The notes below the pieces were generated by a model. The model had not been told where the DNA came from. It did no database searches and saw nothing but the letters and a program-made list of their open reading frames with translations. The translations under genes and the position numbers were made by a program. 64,000 bases of DNA, from positions 12,028,001-12,092,000 of the forward strand of contig OU612068.1 of NCBI GenBank assembly GCA_914767715.1. Reading direction: 5' to 3'. Origin of the DNA: Membranipora membranacea (lineage: Eukaryota > Bryozoa > Gymnolaemata > Cheilostomatida > Membraniporidae). Shown in pieces: positions 21,368 through 33,919 of the stretch (its first letter is position 1; every line of letters begins with the position of its first letter).

Positions 21368-22430
21368 CATAAAGACTGCTATAATATAGAAGAATATACC
21401 ATGTTACTCAGTCTTAAACTTTCACTTTACTTGAAAGTAGGATACAGCCATAGACTTATTATTAAGTCTATGGATACAGCAGATAGTCTTTCGAGAGTGT
21501 TATTTGATCTGTTAGATCTAAGGATTCCAGGTTGGAGTATCATATTGTTCATCATTATCAGGAAAATGGATTGGATACTGGATGCTTTTGATCGAGGAAC
21601 ATCATTATTTCTAACCTCACATGTAACAATTACACAAAGAGATATGTGCACACAATAGACATTTCATCAAAGAATTTTTTTGAAAAAGACATCCACCAGT
21701 GACCCTTTGAACCGTTTGGAAATTTATCTATAGGCCTACAGTGCCAACATTATCATAGCTGTCTTTTCGCTTCTTACCTTAACCAGCTCTCAGCTTAACA
21801 GCATCTTCATCTCTAGGGTCAAATCCTGCCTGCTGTCCTTCCTCTCCAATTTCCTTCCTACAATTCAGAGGAACATTGTGTGTAATATAATATACTAGAA
21901 AAGCCGCAGCTATAAACGCCATAAAACTCCCGGGGAGCGTAAACAGACAATTTGTTTTGACCCAGATTAAGTTTAATGACTGGCAATGACTATAAAAAGA
22001 CTGAGCAAAGAAAAAGAGCTACACTGCTATGGTTGTCCGATCCTTACCTATCCCATGAGGTAGACAACCAATCAAGGAGTAAAATAAGAAAAAAAATGGA
22101 TAGTTAAGGAAATTAAAAGTTATGGACTGAATGGGTGGTACTAAACCTTTACAGTTGAAGTAATTGGTGATAGTTTTGCAGATGAATGATTCAAATTTAT
22201 GTGCAATAACTCCCTCTTCAATGTTCCATTGCTTTTACACAGACAAGGCCTCCTTTAGTGAAAGTTACTCGTTCTTCCAGCTTGTCTGCTAAGTAATAGT
22301 GTTACCTGAAAACAGTGCATTTATTTTCAGGTTTTATGTGGGAAGTGTAGACAACTCTAATAATCCCCAAAAGCCAGCTGCCGACTATTTCTGTAGAAAG
22401 TCTGCGTATGAGTCCGTGTAATAGAATGTG
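21368..22430. other. Intergenic, no supported gene
   Basis: A 15-bp inverted repeat (CATAGACTTA...TAAGTCTATG near 21449-21472) is the only structure seen. No exon-like pairs. Confidence 0.35.
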
Positions 22431-22712
22431 TTTCAGTATGTGCATTATTCTGTGCATTATTCTATGCATTAGTCTGTGCATTAGTCTGTGCATTAGTCTG
22501 TGCATTAGTCTGTGCATTAATCTATGCATCAGTCTGTGCAAAAGTCTGTGCATTAGTCTGTGCATTAGTCTGTGCATTAGTCTGTGCATTAGTCTGTGCA
22601 TTAGTCTGTGCATTAGTCTGTGCATTAGTCTGTGCATTAGTCTGTGCATTAGTCTGTGCATAAGTCTGTGCATTAGTCTGTGTATTAGTCTGTGTATTAG
22701 TCAGTCTTACTT
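22431..22712 (+). repeat. 12-bp minisatellite TCTGTGCATTAG, about 22 units
   Basis: Nearly perfect tandem 12-mers with a few variants (TCTATGCATTAG, TCTGTGCATAAG, TCTGTGTATTAG). Because the unit is a multiple of three and lacks stops in several frames, long spurious frames run through it on both strands (CISL, MHRL and AQTN repeats). I treat it as non-coding. Confidence 0.88.
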
Positions 22713-23337
22713 TTGTGCCGGAGAGGATTGTCTTATGATCATAGACATATAAGATGAGAAATATAGTCTCCTTCTGACTCGAAGTCGCTCTCCTGTTAGC
22801 TTGGTACGCAGGGCGTTGCTGGATTTTGTCGTAACACCAGCTTCTAATTCTGATGATCATTAGGTCATTTAGTCAGCAGACATTAATTATAAGATTGTTT
22901 TGCAAGTTGATCGACCCAAAACTAGAATGATTAACTAATGAGGTTTGAAATTGAAAATCTAAGTGCTTTGAGATATTGGTAGGATGGATAAACTCTGGTT
23001 GTGATTTACTTTGGCCTTAATTCCACATGCAGGAAGATGGTCGTTGGTCTCAACAGGACTCAGGTCTCAAGGACGGACATTGCAGAATATGGGTTTTAAA
23101 ATTCATAAATTGAAATTGAAAATATCAATACCGAAAAACATTAAGAAATCAGTAGGCTATTCCTGTATATAATTAGTCTCGTACTGCTGGCTCAGCTGAG
23201 AGGAAGTTTGTTTTGCGACAGATCAAAGACAAATTTATTATCCAGAAAAATCTTTCTGCCTACCACAACAAACATAGCTTGCAGCACATTAAGAACTTAT
23301 ATACAATACAATAACTTGGTTTTTGTTTATGACAAGG

Positions 23338-23344
23338 TATAAAG
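23338..23344 (+). promoter_or_regulatory. TATA box upstream of the GPCR
   Basis: TATAAAG lies 38 nt before the ATG at 23376, which implies a very short leader. It could instead lie in a 5' exon, so this is tentative. Confidence 0.35.
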
Positions 23345-23375
23345 GGCAGACGATAAAAATTTCAGCAATAGTGAG

Positions 23376-24263
23376 ATGGCTGGTTTAGATGATGAGACTG
23401 GACTTGGGGAATCCTCCTTGCCTATTGCCTTAGTGGCTCTGCCATCGATAATATGGCTACTGATCCTTGTCAGTAATACTCTAGTGCTCATCGCCTTCAA
23501 AAGAATGAGAAAACTGCAATTTCAGCATTACTTCATGATTGGACTGGCTGTAGCAGACATGCTGACTTTAATACCATACAGTCAAATTCTTGTGACAATG
23601 GCTAACGGCAGCCTGAGTAGGAAGGCATGTCACTGGTTTGCCCTTGTCACTGTAATCTCTATTGGGATAACAACTTGGCTACATAGCTGCCTTTCAATCG
23701 AGAAGTGTATGTCTGTCTGCAAACCTATTCAACACCGGAGACTCACTGTTCACAAAAACTCTAAGTATGTAGTTTGTGGGATTATCTCAAGCTGTTTTAT
23801 ACTACCCACTCTACTTTGTGTGCTTTACTTTTTGACTCACCAACTGGAATTTCATTTTGAGACTTATACCCTCGGGTGTTTGGGTTTACGAAAAACCAAA
23901 GACATTATTATTTTGAGTCTGCCATTTTTGTTCATTCCTATGTGTATTCAGGCAATAACCCATCTGCTGATAACGGTGAGAGTGTGCAAAATGAAAAATC
24001 CAAACCGTAGAAGACTAATTTTTAGAGCGATGAGAACTTTAGCGCTCAGTTTGGGATTGTATTATCTATGCTGGATTCCATATGTTATTCTTGTGGTAAA
24101 TTGGTTGTTTAGAAAATATTTACCACTGTTGAATGTTATATCTGTGCATTTAGTATTTTTCAACAGCTGTCTGCCCCTTTTTATCTATATGGCAACTCTT
24201 CCGAAGTTTCGGGCAAGATTAAAATTATATAGTAATCGAGTTGGGAGTGACAGAGGCTACTAA
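23376..24263 (+). CDS. Orphan rhodopsin-class GPCR, single exon
   Basis: 295 aa with seven hydrophobic segments at about 15-41, 52-75, 86-108, 130-153, 175-200, 219-244 and 250-273. Class A landmarks: N34 in TM1, LAVAD with D61 in TM2, C85 in TM3 paired with C168 in loop 2, and CWIP (232-235) in TM6. DRY is replaced by E109-K110-C111, and the TM7 NPxxY motif is degenerate (N263...PLFIY ending Y271). The N-terminus is short and lacks a signal peptide. The C-tail is short with no evident palmitoylation cluster. It is small for the class, like lineage-expanded invertebrate peptide or chemosensory receptors; the ligand is unknown. A truncated duplicate lies 2.4 kb downstream. Confidence 0.85.
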   Translation: MAGLDDETGLGESSLPIALVALPSIIWLLILVSNTLVLIAFKRMRKLQFQHYFMIGLAVADMLTLIPYSQILVTMANGSLSRKACHWFALVTVISIGITTWLHSCLSIEKCMSVCKPIQHRRLTVHKNSKYVVCGIISSCFILPTLLCVLYFLTHQLEFHFETYTLGCLGLRKTKDIIILSLPFLFIPMCIQAITHLLITVRVCKMKNPNRRRLIFRAMRTLALSLGLYYLCWIPYVILVVNWLFRKYLPLLNVISVHLVFFNSCLPLFIYMATLPKFRARLKLYSNRVGSDRGY

Positions 24264-25805
24264 TATATTAATTATTTATTTTTTTATTATAGAGGTTGGC
24301 TTGAAAGTATACAAATAACAAAATAGTTGAAGGCAACTATTATTTTACATGGCCAGATATAATATGGTCTATGTCAGATAGCAGAGTTCTTATTGAAGTA
24401 TATTGTATAAAGTTTTACACCTAAAGAAAATTACCTTTTCAAAATAAAAAAAGGAAATAAATACCAAATGCAAGCAGTGAACTAGTTTTCCTAATGCCTG
24501 TGCAGTTTGGAAGATTATGTTCCAAACTCCCTGCTCCAACATACATACTGTTTACTATGATAGAGTTGTCCACTCAAGTCAAAAGGGCAACAACTCCTAT
24601 AATTTCATAAGCTACGATTATTTGACAATTGTTTGGGTAAGGCCAAGTATGTCTCAAGCTAGCCTGGACACAAACTCTTGATCTATCACTCCCCTTCCTA
24701 CAAACCCTGTCATACTAGATTGTTGCAGGGAGCGTCATGAGCAACAATATTACTCATTCGACAGTGCCCTATTAGCTTGAAGTTATTATTTGATTGACGT
24801 TTAGCCCTAGTGCGTAAATATTAGACTTGACCTGGGATGTAGGGCACCCATAGTGGGAATCACACCCTTACACCATCAAGCCACCATGGGGAAACTCTCT
24901 AGCTCCAATTTCGTAGCAGCGGAAACAATTGCTACCTCCTTTCCTTTTGAAAGATCTCTGTTTCCCTGGCAATACATTAGGAAACAATCGACATAAATTA
25001 CCATATCACACTGACATTGCGACTACACTATTAACATGTGTATCTCTGATTGTCAGAGTCAATTTATTATGAGTACCTAACATGTACCCGGCCACCTGCC
25101 CGTAATTGTCAAAGTTGAATTTGAGTTGTCAAATTCCTTGTAATGCTACTCATGCTAAGTGGATAAATGCACTCTCCTATCGGTCAGAGATATGCATGCA
25201 ATAGTATATCACATGTTCAGTGTATAACCTGATCCTAACAATGACCTTCATGACACAGGTTTATGAAATGAAACTGTGATGCTTCAGAATATCCTTATTA
25301 GGGCATGGCTATTTGCAGGTTGTTTTCTTGACAATAATAAAAACCTCAACCCCAAATACCGAACTCCTAATTCGAATAAAAAAATTTCTACAAAAAAGAC
25401 TTATTTCTTAATTTCCGGGTTTTCATTAAAATCAGAGCCACAGGATCTTTGGCTTAAACAACTGACACTGGCAAACAATGCAATGCGCATACCAGATCTA
25501 GGCTGAGATTGTTATTGGCTTCATATTCATATTCAAATCTAGATTTGTATTAGATTTAAATTGGAAAATGGTAATTATTTTCTCGAAATAAATAAAACTC
25601 TTGAGTATTTTGTAGTCAGTCACATTCACACACTGACACTGCCTACGGAGACACCAGGTTTCAAAGCAAATTTACATTACAGAACATTGTAGCTATTTGT
25701 CTTAAAAAGAAACATGACATAAAATATATTTATCCCTGTTTTTAATATGGCAAGACGTTATGAAATACTGTACGGAATACTGTAAGAAATAGCGACGCTT
25801 GTGAG
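24264..25805. other. Intergenic spacer between GPCR duplicates
   Basis: No gene seen. The minus strand at 24905-24800 (GGTGGCTTGATGGTG...GGGTGTGATTCCCACTATGG, with gaps) looks like a decayed tRNA-derived SINE head. Confidence in that is low. Confidence 0.35.
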
Positions 25806-26240
25806 ATGGCTGGATTAAATAATGAGACTGGACTCGGGGAATCCTCCTTGCCTATCGCGTTAATAGCTGTGCCATCGGTTATTTGGTTATTGAGCCTTGT
25901 CAGTAATGCTTTAGTCCTTTTCGCCTTCAGGAGAATGAGAAAACTGCAACTTCAGCATTACTTCATGATTGGACTAGCTGTGGCAAACCTGCTAACTTTA
26001 ATACCATACAGTCAAATCCTTGTGACAATGGCTAACGGCAGCCTGACAATGAGTATGAAGGCATGTCACTGGTTCGCCCTTGTTACTGTAATCTCTATTG
26101 GGATAACCACTTGGCTTCATAGCTGCCTTTCCATCGAGAAGTGCATGTCTGTCTGCAAACCTATTCACCACCGGAGAATCGCTACCCAAAAAAACTTTAA
26201 GAGGCTGACCAACGAATTTTCTATCACAATTGGTATCTGA
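25806..26240 (+). pseudogene. Truncated duplicate of the GPCR
   Basis: 144 codons. Residues 1-127 are about 85% identical to the intact receptor through TM3, including the IEKCMSVCKP segment. It then diverges abruptly and stops at 26240, so TM4-TM7 are missing. D61 of the TM2 sodium site is Asn, and loop 1 has two extra residues. The downstream sequence does not resemble the rest of the receptor. The start context GTGAGATGGCTGG matches the intact gene. It is most likely a 3'-truncated tandem duplicate; a decoy receptor fragment is possible but unsupported. Confidence 0.78.
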
Positions 26241-28292
26241 ATGATAGTCGGAAATCTCCCCCTTGGGGGAGGGGACGACTAATACGTCATTGGGCGAATA
26301 TAATTAGGTTGGCAGTGGCGACACACCAACAAGGCAGAAGTCTGAGGCAAGCTATGATATCATATTTATCCAGATTTTTATCCAGATTGTTTGACAAGGT
26401 ATACCCATATTAAAACATATTGGGCTGGTACAGCCCTAGGAATAAATACCTCATAGATGAGCAGGGGCGACAATTTCTAACACAATACCTAAACATAATT
26501 TTTACTCAGAAGTGCTATGAATTTTTAAGTGGTAAAATATTTCACAACCACTACAGAACTAGCTGCAAGACTGTATATTGCTTTGGTCTTCCTGTGGCTT
26601 TAAGCTGAAATTGATTCTATATGATCAGATAATTGCGCCATGTAGACCTGCAAATTTCAAGCTGGTTGTCCAATGTACATATTAGATTGTTAATAAATAT
26701 ATTTCAATCAGAATTATAAGAGACGTGATCAGGTTTGGAAGATGAAATGAGCATCAAATTTTGAAGTCGAAGAGCCAAAATGTTAAGCATGCGCAAGATT
26801 TTTTTTAAATTTATCAACTGACCACTCCACTGTATTCATTCCTATCAGTAGGATTTTTGAAAGCTGATTGAAGATCATTTCATATTCCAGAAAAGTACAC
26901 TGCTGATGAGGTTGATGTCAGTTTGATTCCAATCTTTTCTGATTTCTCGAAACACGGTACTTGAGGGTCATCAGACGCTAGATCTTGAAGAGTTATCCTT
27001 TTATAATGATCCATTATTCATATTATTCTACAGCAAAGAAGTGAAAAAAAAACAAGAATGTAGTGTTCATATTTATCTGGGTTAATGTTTTTAGTTTGTA
27101 CTATGTTATTGACATAAATAAATAACACTTATGTATAATATGTCTGTATTTCTGCAAAAGTGTGGCTAGAAACGCAAGTTCATTTACAAAATTGGATACG
27201 ATCAACATGCAAAACATTACCGGGAAAAACTGACGAATCCTATCCACCCAATTTCGTAAATGGAAGATAAAGATGGGAGGAGGCAACCACCACACTTCAA
27301 GATATACCCAGATACACAGATATTTTGAACAACTGATAAATTGCACACGTCATATTATAAGTCACAATTTGTACAAATCGTTTTCCATGAAGGGAGTAGG
27401 ACCAATTAGACAAGTTTAAAGAAGCCAGTAGACCCAGTAAGTCAGAGATCTAGCCCTCCCCACCCCCAGACTCTTGCCCATGTCTGACGTACCCTGGACC
27501 TGAAATCTGTGTTTGCAAAATTTCAGTGGATAGGGTGTTTGTTTCTTTTGAAACGCTGCTCAAATATTCTACGGAATGTTTATTGTAGACAGGTCAATTA
27601 AAGCGCTCTTTTACATCACTTTGATCATTGGTGGAAGTACATTCACTAGAAAACTTTTGGTGTTTTAGTGAAATTTATGCAATAATTGTTCTACAGTTTA
27701 ATCAGAAAGGCACCTGTAATACAAAATACATCAAAAGCTACCCATAAAACATGATTGAATGAACATTAGTGATTTTTTGTTCCTAAATTGTGAGATCAGG
27801 GATTATTATGTGCAAAAATACAGCACATCACCGATTATAATCTGCAACTAGATGGAATAATGGTGTTTAAAGATCAAATATCTGGCTCAGTAAGGTGAAA
27901 TAGTAGAGGTTATACTGTAATTGATAGGGTATTGATTTTCTTCTTTCAAGTAATGTTGTGTCAATATTTATATTGAAAATATTACTCCATTAATGATCTT
28001 TTGTTACAGAATTTTATTACAATGACTTCTGTTTTAGCAAATTAGCAACCCCCTAGCCTTAGACCCAAAACTATGTGTGAACAAAACACGGCTGGCTCTA
28101 GCAGCTCCCTCAAGGAAGAGGATACAAGAACAGAAGGCTAAGAAGAATTTTTGTAAGAATTAGTGAAGTGTTTTACGATTTAACACAAGATCATGTTACT
28201 ACTAATGTGAGAGCAGGATTACGCTTCTAGTTTCGCTGCTGTTATAACATTGGATATATTTCAGCTTCTTCTAGAACCGTAAAATCTCATCT
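26241..28292. other. Intergenic, no supported gene
   Basis: Contains a short perfect hairpin (CTCCCCCTTGGGGGAG near 26255-26270) just after the truncated GPCR, and one copy of a C-rich CAGACTCTTGCCC motif at 27451-27480. Nothing else is exon-like. Confidence 0.35.
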
Positions 28293-31200
28293 ATGATGAC
28301 GGCAGCCGCTGTAACAGAGAGGAAAGCTGGCGAAGAGAGAGATAGCAGCAGATTTAGAGCTGAAGAGGAGGAGTTAGGTATATATGAGGATAAAGGCAGT
28401 GGTACAGATCTCAGTGATACAGAAACTCTTAAACACGAGCTAGATGAGGTAAGTACAATAAGTATGTATTTTAGATGTAAAAAGGTAAGTCTATAGATAA
28501 TGCAATCACTGTGCTCTTGATTTATTCTTACTTGAACTCTGACCACTAGACCCACAGTAATTACCAGTTGCTATGTTATATTTCGGGCTGACATGGTTGA
28601 AGAGGTGATGAGGTAAGATCAACGTGTTCAAGAGGTAAATGAGGTAAGTTCAGAGTTTTCCCAGATTTAAATGAGGTAACTTAATAAATCAGGCATGTGT
28701 CTTGATTTATCCCTCTGTGAACTCAGAACACCAGACCCGGGTCATATTACAAAATGTTACTTCACATTGCAGGCTGTCATAACGCTTGATTTAGGTTTGT
28801 AAGCGCTGTTTCAAAATCTTCAACTCACCTCTGTTACAGAACAATAATGAGGTGCAGGAACCAGATGACCCCATATCACAAACTCCAACAAACCAGACAG
28901 AGAAGGAAAGAGGTGCTAATGATGCTGACATGTATGACGTATCCGCTGACAATGTCTCTAATCAATCAAATCTAGATAAAATAAAAACAGTCGACGCCAA
29001 GGGTGATTACTCAGCTCCTAACACTGCTAAAAAAAGAGCAGTCACAATTACTGAACCATCAAATGATGTTAAAAAGTCAGGAAGTGCTAAACCGGATGGT
29101 AGGTTTAGTGCTGACCCCGCATTAGAGATCCGAGGAATACTCAAAACACCGACATCTACGACCCCGTCAGCCCACGGTAGGAGTATGAGCGCGGGAAGTC
29201 AGAGTATACCTGAGATTAACATAGAAGGTCCTCCGCCATCATCACAAAGGTTGGTAAATGATAATGATTAGTTGAGTCTGTGTGCTACTATGTGTTAATA
29301 GCCTTGTCCCGTGGCTACTTTTATTATTTTGAGAGCTAGCCGTGTGACAAGGCTAGTGTGTTACTATATCTGCTGGACGGTTAAGCGACAGGTTTAATAT
29401 TTCATAAATGAATTTCCAAGTTCCAACTTTCAGATTCACAAAATTTAATTGAGTTCTATAAAGCTACAGAAGAAGATGATTTTTTTCTACATCTAGCTCA
29501 GATAATTTTGTTGCAGTTAAACTTTTATTATTATATAAAAAAAACTTACCTGATAGATTCATTGACTACAATGTAACTCCTTGAATTATTGATGAGGGTA
29601 TTATCTAAGAATATCATGAGCAAATATATGTCTAAAACTCAGATTAGATGTAAAAGCAACATCGTTTTTCTCGAAACTTCCCACAGCAATAAATATTTGG
29701 AGTTGCCCTCCCACCAGCACTAATGAAATCGAAAAGCTAACGAAACAGAAAATCACCTTAAAGATAGAAAACAGTCTGCATAGGGAATATTGATAAATAG
29801 AATCTGACTCTAGACACGATGTTTGTTTATCTAAGCAAACAACAATAATCAATGTCCATAATTGCAGTGCAACACAAACTGTATAAAAAATCAATCAAGC
29901 CATTGTCAGAAAGAGATACTCTTCACTGTTATCATTATTTGATTTGAGCAGCAAGTAGATACTGCACAAGCTAGACGGCAGCCCGCACTGAAATTTTACA
30001 TGGCTTTTTAGTCAATAAAAATTTTTAATTTGTGAGACAGTGACTAGATTTCTCATTTTAATGAGCCCTTCAGCTGCTACTTTCTCAGTATATAATCAGC
30101 ATGGCTACCTATGATTACAGTTACGGCTATAACACACAGCGCAGGTATTTTTACTGTCAAGCTATTATTGTCTACCTGTTTTCAACCTTTGCAAAATTCA
30201 TCACCGACAGCAATGCAAGAGTTTTTATAACAGGGAAAGCTATTATTTGTTATTGATTCCCTGCACTGCTCGCTCGACTACACAGATATGGTGAAATTGA
30301 TTGAGATATCTAATTCATTTTCAGTGCTTTGTCTTTCAAGGAGACTTGAGTGAATTTTATAAACCAGGCATGTTTTTCAGATTTTGATTTTGCAGTTTTA
30401 ATGACTCTCACTATAGTTGTATTCATGCAAAAACAGTATGGTAATGGATAGGCACTTTTACTGTGTCTGCTTGTATCAAGAGTGCGCGGCAACAGAAAAG
30501 AGAAATTGCTAGCAAAGTTATTGTTTGTATTTGAATCTGGGACATCAGGATTAATGGATATAACAATGTCTAAAAAACTACGAATCACACATGTACAGAC
30601 AAAACGTGTTCGTTTCCAGCACATTATAGCGGCAAATGCGTCAACTGCTAAAAGGTACACAGCCGTCAAGTTTTCAACCACCACTTGTGAGGCAATATAT
30701 CTGTACTACAGTGTTTACTTGATAGCTGTAAAAAGAAGAAACTACTTGGTTACTGTTAATGGATAGCGTTTGGTACCTGATATTATGAGGTACCTTCAAA
30801 CTCTAACTCGATTTTCAGTGACTTGATTGACTTATTTTTTATGTTTCAGTTCCCGTTATGTTGATAAAGAGCTTCTGACAGCTGCTAGAGACATAGAATA
30901 CATACAGAAAAAATGTCTCGGCAATAACACAAGAAGAAATGCCCTCAACTTTAATCTCAGGTATGCTATTTTCATGGCATTATTTTGGTGTCAGTATCAT
31001 GTTTAAAACAAACAATTGTGAAACAATGAAAATAATAGCGTGCATTTTTGTGGGCTCGATGTATGGAATGAACTCTAAATATCGGCTAATAAAACATTGT
31101 ATCAATAAAAAAATTTCTAACAGTAACTCTGAACTATTTTACATGTTACCTACATCATTCTGCTAGGGTATGGGAACTGGCAATCCCATAATACAATGAA

Positions 31201-33919
31201 TTTTCTGTGAGTGGTCACGCAGAAGCTCTAATGACAATTGCATTATGGGTATTAAGCCGACATTGCATGTATTTGACACCTATCCCGGTTAGTCGGTAAC
31301 CACCTCATTTTAACATATAGTCTTTTGTTATCATTACAGAGATTCCCCTCTTATAGCATCAGCTATTGGCAGAGGAGGTACATCGTCACAGAATGTCTTC
31401 CTCTACCAGAACAAACCTTCACCGATGATTCCCCTGAAGGTAAGTTGTACATGATCACTGCATTCCCAGAATAACCCGCATTCAGACTCCAAAGCTGCAT
31501 AAATCAAGAATTTAGAATTTCTGAAATGACATCGCTTTGACACTCGCCACTAAAAAATCACCTCGACAGCTGACAGTTCAGCAAAATCAGAGGTAGTTGG
31601 ATGTCAGCGTTGGAAATCAATGATCAATCAATGATCAATCACCAACCATAATTGGCTTACTTTGATTCAAAAACTGCAGCTTTGTGTTCCTTTGGTGTTA
31701 GTCTGTTCAGCTGTAATGGACTGCGACAAAAAGTATTGAGTATCATGATAGTTTGAGCTTCTGTAAGCGACATGTTGTTCTCTCTCTTTCTGACAGGCCT
31801 GGAGAGGGTATAATGGAAGTATATACTTTGACCCAATAAAGATTAACAGGGTCAGCTCTGCAAATGGTGCCATAGAGACAGTGTCAGGTTCACAACCAGC
31901 AAGTAGGGCAGTCACACAAGAAGCAAAGAAACGCAGGCAGCAGACCGCTAAACCAGATCTCAATACGTAAGTTGTCATCAATCAAATTAGTCTGCTACCG
32001 ATGTAACTAGTATGTATTTAGTATTGAACATGGTACATTGGAAATGTAGGGCAGAGTTAATATATGTCCCGCACCTCCAGGTGGAAGTCAACCATAAGAG
32101 CTACATAGTTGACTTCTGCGAGTTGTCCTCCCATACTAGGAAAGGTTGACACCCTAAGGCTCAATGGTCTGAGAACCTACCCAATTATGAAACCTGTTAT
32201 TGGATATGTTTGACTTTATAGAATACCGGTACATTGTGATTTTCCGCCAAGACCAGCGATAATAATGGATAAGAAGGCAGTGCTATCTAAGGAAAATAAA
32301 GACATACAGGATGACCTCGAATGGATCAGGTATGTTAGAAGTAAATAAATAGTGGTTTTAGGTTTGTTAATTAAAATTGATGCTTGGTTCACAGCTAGGT
32401 AGTTTTTATGTCTGCTTTTCCCCGTCAGTGGTACCATAAAATTTCTCTGGTTCTGTCCCGACTTTGGGCATTGTTAGGACTTACTTGTGAACTCACCATT
32501 GAGAACAACTTGTTTTCTTGAGTATGGAAAGCCACTTAGCTATGATAAGTTTTTGTTGGATGTATAGAATATCGCTTGAGATAAATTGATTACATTGGGC
32601 TTTCCTACTAGATAATGACCGTTTACCAGATTGCAATTAATGAAATATGTAACTATAACAAATGTAACAGCAATCAACTAGGCCTTGTTGAAATAAGAAT
32701 TGACATGTGAAGTATGCCGCTGGAAATTTGATTTTTAACTTCTCAATTGAATATTTTATGTGAAATGCAGAACTACAGAGACCGTCGGGAGTTTGAAAAT
32801 CGAAGGTGGTCCAGGGGATCGAGCAAAGGTTAGGCAGAATGGACATCGTAATGTGTGTAAAGGTAAATTCTACTTATAACCAAATCATTTACACCTTCGG
32901 CTCAATATTATTTTTAAATCTTTTCATTTATATCTTTGACTCAATATTATTATAATATTGGAAGGCACGTTCTCAAAGAACAGGCACAGGAAGTAACAGC
33001 TATAAGATTAGATTAGATCAGATCTGATTAGGCTAAGTTCGATCAATTTACCTGCATTTGGAGTTGCTCCCCCTCCATTAGTCAAGCCGTAGGCGTGACA
33101 AGTTGAGGGGGAGCAACCGGAATGCAGGCAAACTGGATCAAACGTGATCTAGTGTTATATACAACATTCAAGGCTTGATGTTATGGAATTCACATTATTC
33201 CGCAATACCATCGCAGTGAAGATTTAAGGGCTTTATACATGATTTCAGGTTCAGTAGCACATTTATTAGCTAAGCAGCGGCGGACATCTAGCCAGAATAA
33301 GAACACAGGGTCTAAATTTTCCGTATCAGGAGATAAATACAAGTCACCGATGTACATGAATCCTCTACTACGTACAAGTACACAATACTCACAGGTAATT
33401 GTGCACGATAATGATCATGTGAAATGTAATGTTTCATATTTGCAGAGTACATTTTAAAATAAGACATCTAATTCTTTCAGAAACCTTGTGATTTAGCCCA
33501 TAAACATGACAATCTGCAAACTTGAGGCAGCAGTAGAAATTTGTAGCCTGTGTGATAAAATCAGAGAGTTAACTGACAATTCCCATGTGTTACCAAGAAT
33601 CACAAGAAACAAAATTATCATAAAATAAATTATAATATATATTTTATATTAACATGTATTATATGATTTTATATATATATGTTATTTATGTCAGAGTGCG
33701 CAGAGAAGACCAGTAACTAACAGTCCGGATGTTTCCCACCAGTCTAACATGGATAAACTACCACCTCTAGAACAACTCAGGGCTAGCCTCAGGAAAAGCA
33801 ACTCTGCAAAGTCAACGAATAACTCTACAAATAAACGACGAGTCAATCTAGTGGATGATGAGAATATCCCTAGTTATATCAGGTTATCCCGCGCAGTACC
33901 TGTGCCCAGTAACTCATAA
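28293..33919 (+). CDS. Orphan gene, nine exons, about 505 aa
   Basis: Exons: 28293-28448, 28840-29249, 30850-30960, 31340-31439, 31797-31966, 32222-32329, 32771-32862, 33249-33394 and 33695-33919. All have GT-AG borders and matching phases (0,2,2,0,2,2,1,0), summing to 506 codons with stop. The N-terminal half is acidic and Ser/Thr-rich (likely disordered). Residues about 188-260 look folded (SRYVDKELLTAARDIEYIQ, then DSPLIASAIGRGG). The rest is basic, with Lys/Arg clusters (EAKKRRQQ, NKRRVN), ending near ENIPSYIRLSRAVPVP. No signal peptide or membrane segment. I do not recognise the family. A nuclear or cytoskeletal regulatory role would be guesswork. Upstream exons are possible, but the ATG at 28293 opens the frame well. 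Confidence 0.75.
29299..29355. mobile_element. 57-bp palindromic MITE in an intron
   Basis: TAGCCTTGTCCCGTGGCTA pairs with TAGCCGTGTGACAAGGCTA. The flanking 9-mers ATGTGTTAA and GTGTGTTAC agree at 7 of 9 positions. Confidence 0.55.
30101..30144 (+). CDS. Candidate alternative first exon of the orphan gene
   Basis: ATGGCTACC in a strong context (A at -3, G at +4), 14 codons rich in Tyr, ending CGCAG|GTATTT in phase 2. That is the phase needed to join the exon at 30850. A TATATAA lies 9-15 nt upstream, too close to be its TATA box unless the start site is internal. Alternatively 30121-30144 (after GATTACAG) is a 24-nt in-phase cassette exon. Either would alter or remove the acidic N-terminal region. 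Confidence 0.4.
33029..33151. mobile_element. TAGA-type palindromic MITE, copy A (intron)
   Basis: Arms GTTCGATCAATTTACCTGCA...GAGTTGCTCCCCCTC and GAGGGGGAGCAAC...TGCAGGCAAACTGGATCAA. Same family as copies near 43.4, 46.4 and 50.1 kb. No clear target duplication. Confidence 0.65.

Noticed and set aside
22302-22860. Long MHRL, CISL and AQTN repeat proteins
   Set aside because: They are frames through a 12-bp tandem repeat on both strands with no gene context.
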